Positions 1-5,136 of a stretch of 5,267 nucleotides of DNA are shown piece by piece. Each line of letters starts with the position of its first letter. The stretch's first letter is position 1. The DNA is taken from positions 1-5,267 of the forward strand of contig DRHD01000258.1 of assembly GCA_011049795.1 (NCBI GenBank), given 5' to 3'. The notes under the pieces were generated by a model. The model saw only the letters and a list, made by a program, of their open reading frames with translations, made no database searches and had not been told where the DNA came from. Position numbers and translations under genes: made by a program. The stretch comes from Porticoccus sp. Its GTDB lineage: Bacteria > Pseudomonadota > Gammaproteobacteria > Pseudomonadales > Porticoccaceae.

Positions 1-104
1 GCCAGCCCCATAACCTTGCGGTAGAAGCCTATTTGAAAGCCGAAGGGAAAAAAATTGTTCAAGTGAGCTATAACCCCCGGACCTCAACGACTAATATCAG
101 CTAG
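1..104 (+). pseudogene. Reversed 3' fragment of the cytidylyltransferase gene (open at left edge)
   Basis: Reading the plus strand from base 3 gives QPHNLAVEAYLKAEGK and continues through the PRTSTTNI stretch, identical to the C-terminal half of the minus-strand TagD-like protein. The identity ends after the isoleucine. The frame then reads Ser and stops at TAG (102-104), so this copy lacks the roughly 28-residue tail of its partner. No start codon is visible because the reading frame enters from beyond the window. If the inverted repeat continues outside, this could be the end of a second, tail-to-tail copy of the gene. If the repeat is an artefact, it is not a gene at all. It is called a broken or partial copy because only the fragment can be seen. 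Confidence 0.6.
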
Positions 105-278
105 CTGCTTGCATCATATTCCCGAGAGCGGGTTCAGGGAGATGTACGCTTGGATAGTGTTGGGCCATGACTTGTTGCTTGATATTAGTCGTTGAGGTCC
201 GGGGGTTATAGCTCACTTGAACAATTTTTTTCCCTTCGGCTTTCAAATAGGCTTCTACCGCAAGGTTATGGGGCTGGC
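1..278. repeat. Perfect 99-bp inverted repeat with 80-bp spacer
   Basis: Bases 1-99 are the exact reverse complement of 180-278: base i pairs with base 279-i and I found no mismatch. The spacer is 100-179. The left arm is still matching at base 1, so the repeat probably continues outside the window. The right arm is internal coding sequence of the minus-strand cytidylyltransferase gene (about residues 96-128), and the left arm is a reversed copy of those codons. At the inner end of the left arm a 10-bp palindrome, CAGCTAGCTG (98-107), spans the junction. Perfect identity means a very recent inverted duplication, ongoing gene conversion, or a fold-back chimera from amplification or assembly, which is often seen at contig ends. 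The sequence alone cannot decide between these. Confidence 0.95.
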
Positions 279-564
279 TCCCCCAATCTTCACCAATCAC
301 GAAAATATCGACATTCAACTCCTTGCAGGCCGACACATATTCCAGCTCACGGTAGGGGCGCACAATATCGACGCAGCGCAACGCTTTCAGCATTTCCATT
401 CGCTGGTTGAGAGGAATAACGGGGACTCTGGGTTTATAGCTATTGACCACCTCATCGGAAGCCACACCCACTGCAAATGTATCGCCTAAAGTTCTGCAGT
501 ACTCTAGCAATGCCAAGTGCCCAACATGTAATAAATCAAACGTGCCTACTGTATATACCACCAT
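97..564 (-). CDS. TagD-like cytidylyltransferase (glycerol-3-phosphate/ethanolamine-phosphate type)
   Basis: A soluble nucleotidyltransferase of 155 residues, predicted to join CTP to a small phospho-alcohol, giving a CDP-alcohol and pyrophosphate. The N-terminus reads MVVYTVGTFDLLHVGH: the GTFD strand followed by the HxGH catalytic motif (His13, His16) of the TagD/ethanolamine-phosphate cytidylyltransferase family. RMEMLKALRCVD (55-66) and GEDW (91-94) match the family's R..ML..L..VD and G(D/E)DW segments. The late CTP-binding signature, normally RTxGISTT, is shortened to RTSTT (122-126). The protein is longer than the roughly 130-residue B. subtilis TagD, with about ten extra residues before the RT motif and a 25-30 residue tail. 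The ATG at 564 is chosen over an in-frame TTG at 615 because family members begin just before the YGTFD strand; an AAAGGAAC site (575-582) precedes it, somewhat far away. The TGA stop (97-99) lies in the left repeat arm, so the true C-terminus is uncertain. The substrate (glycerol-3-phosphate, ethanolamine phosphate or other) cannot be read from sequence. Confidence 0.85.
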   Translation of the reverse strand: MVVYTVGTFDLLHVGHLALLEYCRTLGDTFAVGVASDEVVNSYKPRVPVIPLNQRMEMLKALRCVDIVRPYRELEYVSACKELNVDIFVIGEDWGSQPHNLAVEAYLKAEGKKIVQVSYNPRTSTTNIKQQVMAQHYPSVHLPEPALGNMMQAAS

Positions 565-713
565 AATATAATTTGTTCCTTTGATCAGCGCTGAAAGCCC
601 GCTACTATAGCACAACTGAACCCAAGCAAGTGCTATTTAAGCAAAACCAATGCCAATACCATAAGCACTCCACCATATTGATCAATTTATAACCACACAC
701 GAAAGGAAATACG
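565..713. promoter_or_regulatory. Divergent intergenic region between cytidylyltransferase and CDP-alcohol transferase genes
   Basis: This 149-bp AT-rich gap must hold the start signals of both divergent genes. For the minus strand, a possible -10 box TATAGT lies at 604-609, with no convincing -35 at 16-18 bases. For the plus strand, TATAAC (688-693) is a possible -10, also with a poor -35. The sequence TTGATCA occurs twice (581-587 and 678-684), the second inside a 10-bp palindrome ATTGATCAAT (677-686). An 8-bp palindrome CAGCGCTG lies at 586-593. These could be operator half-sites, but they are short and may be chance. AAGGA (703-707), six bases before the ATG at 714, is a good ribosome binding site for the right-hand gene. 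Confidence 0.45.
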
Positions 714-1370
714 ATGATAGCGGAAAGCTCTGCTGCCGATGAGTTACAGCCTGCCCCCATTCTCTCTTATGTCAAAGACCTGCCCAACCTCTGCTCACTG
801 GCGGGGTTGGCCTGCACCGTACTGGCTATTTACTACAGCATTTTAGGTAATTACTCCGCGGTAATGATTGGCATGATCTGGGCGGTTGCTTTTGACTGGG
901 CTGATGGGCTGATTGCGCGACGAATGAAGGGGCGAACCAGTGATGACAGTACTTTTGGCGGGCAACTGGATGTGTTAATCGATATCGTTAGCTACGGTGT
1001 CACACCCGCCATTGTTCTTTTGAGTTATGGCAAATTCGAGCCAATCTTTCTACTGGGCGCATTTCTGATGGTTGCCGGTGCCGCGATAAGATTGAGTTAT
1101 TTTAGTACCTTTGGTCTTGCTGGTGGCACCAAATATACCGGGCTGGCGCTTGATAACAATAGTATAATACTGGTCTTCCTATTTTTATTTGAAGGGTTTT
1201 TTAGCGAGGGCGCTTTCACGGTTGTGCTCTATGCCAGCTGTCTGGCACTCACCGCCTTGAATGTGTCACAAATAAAAACACCCAAACTTTCTGGAAATCC
1301 ACGTAATGTCTTCATTCTAGCGGCCTACACTCTTGCAATGACCGCTATCTATGGCTGGCAATTGCTGTAG
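714..1370 (+). CDS. CDP-alcohol phosphatidyltransferase family protein (PssA-like)
   Basis: A 218-residue integral membrane enzyme of the CDP-alcohol phosphatidyltransferase superfamily, which transfers a phospho-group from a CDP-activated donor to an alcohol at the cytoplasmic membrane. The family motif is complete: DWADGLIAR (61-69) followed by GGQLDVLID (82-90), giving metal-binding and catalytic aspartates D61, D64, D86 and D90. The spacing between AR and G is 12 residues (RMKGRTSDDSTF) instead of the usual eight. DLPNLCSLAG (22-31) before the first membrane segment, and the RLSYF (126-130) and YTGLAL (141-146) segments, most resemble bacterial phosphatidylserine synthases. Hydrophobic segments lie near 26-43, 46-60, 91-105, 110-128, 150-162, 167-183 and 198-216. 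The ATG has an AAGGA site six bases upstream. The divergent TagD-like neighbour raises the alternative that the donor is a CDP-headgroup, as in Kennedy-type synthesis. The family is certain; the exact reaction is not. Confidence 0.88.
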   Translation: MIAESSAADELQPAPILSYVKDLPNLCSLAGLACTVLAIYYSILGNYSAVMIGMIWAVAFDWADGLIARRMKGRTSDDSTFGGQLDVLIDIVSYGVTPAIVLLSYGKFEPIFLLGAFLMVAGAAIRLSYFSTFGLAGGTKYTGLALDNNSIILVFLFLFEGFFSEGAFTVVLYASCLALTALNVSQIKTPKLSGNPRNVFILAAYTLAMTAIYGWQLL

Positions 1371-1430
1371 ACAAGAGGCCCTATGGAGTTCTTGTCAAGT
1401 TCGTGGTCGTCATTTCCTGCGACCACGAGC
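1370..1430. terminator. Two tandem hairpins between convergent genes (possible bidirectional terminator)
   Basis: Hairpin 1 pairs GACAAGA (1370-1376) with TCTTGTC (1390-1396) around a 13-base loop and begins on the last base of the upstream stop codon. Hairpin 2 pairs TCGTGGTCG (1401-1409) with CGACCACGA (1420-1428), a perfect 9-bp stem with a 10-base loop, extendable by a G-T and a G-C pair. The position between convergent stop codons (1370 and 1453) fits transcription termination in both directions. Neither side has a run of T, so these are not textbook Rho-independent terminators. They may instead block exonucleases or be remnants of a repeat. Confidence 0.45.
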
Positions 1431-1452
1431 AAGCCTGCTTGGGCTCTACCAC

Positions 1453-3033
1453 TTAACGCCTCATCCACACAAGAATTCCGCCCGCCGCAATAAATAATGG
1501 CATCAGAAAAAGAAGGGCGGTAATCATACGCCGTTGTTTGCTGGTCAAATCCAGCCGTTCGACTTTGACTTCTTTTTTATCCAGAAAAACCGTGTAATCC
1601 AGCTCCGATAACCAATTAACCACATTAAACCCCATGGTGGCGTTGCTATACTGGTTGATATAGACGTTGGTTAAAAAATCGGCGTCGGTAAAAACAATGA
1701 TCCGTGTATCCGTTTTTTCACCTTCTTCCTTTTCTTCCCAAATAACAAATGAGAAAGACACCGGCCCCGGCGTGTCCACTCCCTCGTCATAATGAATCGC
1801 CAAGGTTCTATCGGTCTCACCCCAACTTTTTTCTTTGCTTGCGCTGAGCACAATGGGGGCCAATTTAATCGTTGCGCGGCGATCCGGCAAAACAGAAATA
1901 GATCGGGGGCGCACATAAAATGTATAATCCAAGCCCGCTGTTATGGCCTTATGGCGCATATAGTTCCGGCTCGCAGGGCTACCCACATCATCCCCGACAT
2001 GACTGCTCAAATCGACAACGATATCGTTTTCAATATTCACACCCCACTGGTTCAGGATATTATTTAAAGAGGGGTTTTTATTTTCCTGTTCAGCGGTTAA
2101 CGGTTTGTCAGGCGTGGTGACGACCACGTTCTCAATAAGAAATAACGCATCACCGCCCTGGTTTAAATAGTCTTCGATCAATGCTTGTTCTTTTTCTGTG
2201 AACTCAGTGCGCGGACCTGCAATGATAAGAACGTCACAGTCTTCAGGGATACTGCCTTCAATACCTAACATCAGACTTTTACTGCTAATGTTATTGGATT
2301 CTAATAATTTGGCAAAACGGCTGAGCCCCTGATTATCTTCGCTCTCGATTGAATACTCGCCATGACCCGTTAGAAAATAAACCTGGCGTTGCTCCCTGGT
2401 TACCCGCACCAGGGCATTGGTTAACCGCTCCTCGGTTAACGATAATTTAGAGAAATCAATATCTTTGCGCTCAACTCCAGACTGAAGTATGACCTTCCTT
2501 TCTTTGCCGCTGATAACATTGCCGAATTGAGCCGCACGGCCAATCTTGACCATAGGATCGATAATTTCAGTGGTGATATTGCCATTAGATACTCGTTCGT
2601 ATTCCTTGAACAGATCCTCCAGGTATTTGGGCGGCACGCCTACATACAGGGCGGTAAGTTCAACAGGTTTGTTGATGCCTTTAACAAAATCAATCGTACT
2701 GCTTGTGAGTGTGTGCTGCTGGGCCGATGTTACATCCCACCGATAGGGTAGGGAGTAAGTATAGATATTGATCACTACAGTAAAAACAGAAACAATGACA
2801 ACAACAGAGAGGGTAACGCCCAGCTTCCTCCATTGAGAAAAGTGAGCATGGCCCTGAGAAGAAAGGTATTTAGTGATAGAGCATGTTAATAGTGAAATAA
2901 CCCCTAATAACAGCAGCGCAAGCGATAGGCTATCTCCATGCTGCTCCACATACAAAGACACGCCCCCCCATGTCAGGCAGACCATTCCCAGTAAAAATAA
3001 AATGGATAGTTTGTTATTTTGGCTTAGTTTCAT
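1453..3033 (-). CDS. GldG-type ABC transporter auxiliary membrane protein
   Basis: A 526-residue membrane-anchored protein of the GldG/ABC_transp_aux family, third gene of an ABC operon. Three N-terminal membrane segments (about 10-28, 37-56, 71-92) are followed by a large, probably extracytoplasmic domain and one C-terminal segment (about 504-523) ending WMRR. The junction YRWDVTSAQQHTLTSST (97-113) matches the family pattern RWDLT...TLS, just before a segment beginning KPVELTALYVG. VYFLTGHGE (218-226) and DVLIIAGPRTEFTE (267-280) with YLNQGGDALFLIEN (289-302) are the typical core of the auxiliary domain; FTDADFLTN (448-456) is another family segment. The ATG at 3033 is preferred to a TTG at 3054: it starts one base after the permease stop, so it is probably translated by coupling, since no clear ribosome binding site is present. 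In Bacteroidota GldG works with GldA and GldF in gliding; elsewhere the transported or assembled substrate is not established. The usual GldG has fewer N-terminal membrane segments. Confidence 0.88.
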   Translation of the reverse strand: MKLSQNNKLSILFLLGMVCLTWGGVSLYVEQHGDSLSLALLLLGVISLLTCSITKYLSSQGHAHFSQWRKLGVTLSVVVIVSVFTVVINIYTYSLPYRWDVTSAQQHTLTSSTIDFVKGINKPVELTALYVGVPPKYLEDLFKEYERVSNGNITTEIIDPMVKIGRAAQFGNVISGKERKVILQSGVERKDIDFSKLSLTEERLTNALVRVTREQRQVYFLTGHGEYSIESEDNQGLSRFAKLLESNNISSKSLMLGIEGSIPEDCDVLIIAGPRTEFTEKEQALIEDYLNQGGDALFLIENVVVTTPDKPLTAEQENKNPSLNNILNQWGVNIENDIVVDLSSHVGDDVGSPASRNYMRHKAITAGLDYTFYVRPRSISVLPDRRATIKLAPIVLSASKEKSWGETDRTLAIHYDEGVDTPGPVSFSFVIWEEKEEGEKTDTRIIVFTDADFLTNVYINQYSNATMGFNVVNWLSELDYTVFLDKKEVKVERLDLTSKQRRMITALLFLMPLFIAAGGILVWMRR

Positions 3034-3034
3034 T

Positions 3035-3742
3035 TTAGGACAGTCTGTTTTCAATGCTTAAACGGGTTAATACCACACAAAGTAATATGCCACTTAAATA
3101 ATAAGTGATATCTCCGACGGTAACGATACCCGCCACAAGATTTTCCAGATGGCTTAAAGTGCTTATTTGTTGTATGGCTTTTTCAATATTTCCGCCGAAA
3201 TACTGGGTGAAACTGGTGGAAAAATACAATAAAAATAAAATTATATAAGAAGTCATGGCTGCAACAATTTGGTTGCGCGTCCATGAGGATGTCATCATAC
3301 CAATCGAAAGGAAAAAAGCCCCCTCCAGCCAAACCCCAAAATAACCGGAGAACGTTGTCATTGTGTCAGGGCTTCCAAAATATTCAATAATGCCATAATA
3401 CACAAAGGTCATGCTGATCATCAGTGAAAAGAACAGTAATACCCCTACGTATTTCCCCAACACAATCGCCGTATTGGTCACCGGCGCCGTCATCAGAAAT
3501 TCCATTGTCCCGGTTAACTTCTCCTCTGAGAACATCCGCATGGTGATGAGCGGCACTAAAAAAACAAACATAAACTCCATTAACAGAAACACATCCCTTA
3601 GCGAGGCCTCACGGTTTTGATCAATAATCATAAAAAAGAAAATATTAAAGATTGAAATCATCAATATGAGGATAATATACGCAATGGGCGATTTAAAATA
3701 AGTTGCCAACTCTTTTTTTGCGATGAAATAGATTTTATCCAT
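3035..3742 (-). CDS. GldF-type ABC-2 transporter permease
   Basis: A 235-residue inner-membrane permease of the ABC-2 type, forming the membrane channel for the ATPase encoded just upstream. About six hydrophobic segments are visible (20-40, 51-70, 96-118, 134-153, 160-178, 212-227). The N-terminus (AKKELATYFKSPIAYI) and the cytoplasmic coupling stretch TMRMFSEEKLTGTMEFLMTAPVTN (split here as 67-78 and 79-90), with its conserved R-x-x-x-E-x-x-x-G-T-x-E pattern, are characteristic of GldF and NosY-like permeases. The start ATG overlaps the end of the ATPase gene by 8 bases (ATGGATAA), and a GGTGA ribosome binding site (3749-3753) sits six bases upstream, so translational coupling is likely. 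The stop is one base before the GldG-type start. The length is normal for GldF, so the gene looks intact. The substrate cannot be inferred. Confidence 0.9.
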   Translation of the reverse strand: MDKIYFIAKKELATYFKSPIAYIILILMISIFNIFFFMIIDQNREASLRDVFLLMEFMFVFLVPLITMRMFSEEKLTGTMEFLMTAPVTNTAIVLGKYVGVLLFFSLMISMTFVYYGIIEYFGSPDTMTTFSGYFGVWLEGAFFLSIGMMTSSWTRNQIVAAMTSYIILFLLYFSTSFTQYFGGNIEKAIQQISTLSHLENLVAGIVTVGDITYYLSGILLCVVLTRLSIENRLS

Positions 3743-4484
3743 AATGATTCACCGATTGCCCGCCGTGATAGTGCACAAAGACTTCTTCCAGGGTTTGCGC
3801 TCGGGATTGCCCTGTATGACTTCCATTCAATAGCGACTCTAAGGGCTCATCAATAATGATCTCACCTGACTTAATCATTAATACACGCTGGGCAATTTGC
3901 TCAATCTCAGACAATATATGCGTGCTCAAAATGACTGTCCTGTGGTCTTTTAGATTCTTTATCAAGTTGCGCAGCTGCAGGTTTTGTATCGGATCCAAGC
4001 CGCTGGTGGGCTCATCCAAGATAAGAATTTTAGGTTCGTGGATAATCGCTTGAGCGATACCGGTTCGTTGTTTGTATCCTTTAGATAAGGTTGCAATCGT
4101 TTTATCGACAACGTCTTCAAGTTGACACTCTTCTATGGCTCTATGTAATTGGCGCCGCCGCTGATTGGCAGGGACCCCTTTTATTTCTGCCGCAAACTTC
4201 AGGTAATCCTTGACGGTCATATTCAAATAGAGGGGTGGCGTCTCCGGTAAATAACCTATTTTCTGCCGGATGGCTAAAGAGTTTTTGGTAACATCATCGC
4301 CATCAATTAGCACTGTGCCCGATGATGCCGGAAGGTAGGATGTCAGAATGCGCATTAAGGTGGTTTTGCCGGCGCCATTTTGACCCAAAAAACCGACTAT
4401 CTCCCCTTGCCTAATCTCAAAGGACACACCCTTTAAAGCCTGAAATGAACCAAAATGCTTGGTGATATTTTTAGTTATAATCAT
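3735..4484 (-). CDS. GldA-type ABC transporter ATP-binding protein
   Basis: A 249-residue cytoplasmic ATPase and first gene of the three-gene operon. Visible motifs in order: Walker A GQNGAGKTT (34-42), the IGYLPE segment at the Q-loop position (76-81, with Glu in place of Gln, common in this subfamily), ABC signature LSKGYKQR (133-140), Walker B ILILDEP (153-159), D-loop SGLD (161-164) and the switch His189. All catalytic elements are present, so it should hydrolyse ATP. The subfamily is the DrrA/NosF/GldA type that pairs with ABC-2 permeases, consistent with the next gene. The C-terminus TLEEVFVHYHG is also typical. The ATG at 4484 is right for the family (MIITKNITKHFG), but no ribosome binding site precedes it and TATATA lies only a few bases upstream. 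Translation may be leaderless or initiate weakly; no confident promoter was found. Confidence 0.93.
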   Translation of the reverse strand: MIITKNITKHFGSFQALKGVSFEIRQGEIVGFLGQNGAGKTTLMRILTSYLPASSGTVLIDGDDVTKNSLAIRQKIGYLPETPPLYLNMTVKDYLKFAAEIKGVPANQRRRQLHRAIEECQLEDVVDKTIATLSKGYKQRTGIAQAIIHEPKILILDEPTSGLDPIQNLQLRNLIKNLKDHRTVILSTHILSEIEQIAQRVLMIKSGEIIIDEPLESLLNGSHTGQSRAQTLEEVFVHYHGGQSVNHYG

Positions 4485-4904
4485 TATGTATATACACTGT
4501 GCGTAAGACGAACTGTTTAATTTTCAGTGGTCGCCATTGTTCCAGAAACACCCCATTTGGGACCTGGACTCGCTGGGTTGAACGACATGCCAGGCATCGA
4601 AGTGGCCATTGAGCAGCGAGTGTTGATTAGTCCATGCAACAATAGGTTTAAACGCCCTGATAGTATAGGCCTAAAGGTAAATAACTCTTATTATCCATGC
4701 AGTTACGGCGTTTTACCACATTCAGTGCTGGTGAGCCTACCCAGCCGGGTTATCACCACTTCACTCAAAGCCTCAACACTCAATTCGAAATAATTGACGT
4801 CGCCGTAGCTTCTCATTGATAACAGCAAAGCCACGAACCCCAGTAGAGGACAAATATAAATAGCACACCCGAGCCGAATGGCGCCTACTTAAGCCGTTTT
4901 CCTT

Positions 4905-4936
4905 GTAGGTCGGGTCAGTGTGCCCCTGACCCAACT
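4905..4936 (+). repeat. REP-like palindromic element with 5' GTAG tetranucleotide
   Basis: GTAG (4905-4908) is followed directly by an imperfect palindrome. GGGTCAG (4912-4918) pairs with CTGACCC (4926-4932) around a 7-base loop, and the stem continues past one C/A mismatch with GT (4909-4910) and AC (4934-4935). A conserved GTAG or GGAG head followed by a short imperfect hairpin is the known architecture of REP sequences mobilised by REP-associated tyrosine transposases (RAYTs). Only one copy lies in this window, so its repeated nature is inferred. It could also act as a transcription attenuator, though no T-run follows. Confidence 0.6.
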
Positions 4937-4955
4937 GCTTTAGTCACCACCGCCA

Positions 4956-4973
4956 AAAGCAAGAGTTTGCTTT
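4956..4973. other. Short perfect hairpin, 7-bp stem with GAGT loop
   Basis: AAAGCAA (4956-4962) pairs with TTGCTTT (4967-4973) around the loop GAGT. The stem is AT-rich and no long T-tract follows on either strand, so terminator function is doubtful. TGCTTTAG within it repeats a motif at 4936-4943, just after the REP-like element, so the two may belong to one mobile repeat unit. Confidence 0.35.
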
Positions 4974-5014
4974 AGCTAAATACGTCAAACCAATGAATTA
5001 ATTAGAAAAAGTAC

Positions 5015-5044
5015 TTGATTTAAATTGCCACTCGCTTTTATGAT
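5015..5044 (+). promoter_or_regulatory. Candidate sigma70 promoter for the right-edge gene
   Basis: TTGATT (5015-5020) resembles the -35 consensus in four of six bases and TATGAT (5039-5044) the -10 in five of six, with an 18-base spacer. A start near 5051 would give a leader of about 85 bases before the ATG at 5137. The region is AT-rich and correctly oriented, but the match is from consensus only. Confidence 0.45.
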
Positions 5045-5136
5045 GACATCCCAAGTGCTGACATAATGATCAATAACGCCTATTTCAGTTCTACTAGAAG
5101 CTAATTTTTCATCATTAACCACCAAGGCAGTGTGCG

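Larger units (their letters stand above)
4485..5136. other. Intergenic region of about 650 bp without a convincing gene
   Basis: This gap lies between the divergent ABC operon (leftward) and the partial gene at the right edge (rightward). It holds the unidentified promoter of the ABC operon, a REP-like palindrome (4905-4936), a small hairpin (4956-4973) and a candidate promoter (5015-5044). Short open frames exist on both strands (4527-4793 plus, 4703-4816 minus), but neither has a recognisable motif or a good ribosome binding site. TCCATGCA occurs twice (4631-4638 and 4694-4701). The first 400 bases may be decayed coding or mobile sequence; I cannot identify a parent. Confidence 0.6.

Noticed and set aside
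565..615. N-terminal extension of the cytidylyltransferase from a TTG at 615
   Set aside because: It adds 17 residues before the conserved YTVGTFD strand, where family members start; the ATG at 564 is preferred.
1401..1430. Hairpin considered as a second REP element
   Set aside because: It lacks the GTAG/GGAG head and does not resemble the palindrome at 4905-4936.
1671..2120. Several open frames overlapping the GldG-type gene on both strands
   Set aside because: They are other-frame shadows of a well-supported gene, with no motifs of their own.
3034..3054. N-terminal extension of the GldG-type protein from a TTG at 3054
   Set aside because: The ATG at 3033 follows the permease stop by one base, a normal coupled arrangement; the TTG has no ribosome binding site.
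4650..4713. Inverted pair AAACGCC/GGCGTTT
   Set aside because: Only seven bases, 50 bases apart, with no flanking structure resembling an insertion sequence or integron attC site; likely chance.
4527..4793. Open frame of 88 codons on the plus strand
   Set aside because: No ribosome binding site, no recognisable motif and irregular composition; it runs across the weak repeats of the intergenic region, so it is probably chance.
4703..4816. Minus-strand frame of 37 codons starting MRSYGDVNYFEL
   Set aside because: It reads somewhat protein-like, with a hydrophobic stretch before the Met in the same frame, but it is very short, has no ribosome binding site and matches nothing I recognise.
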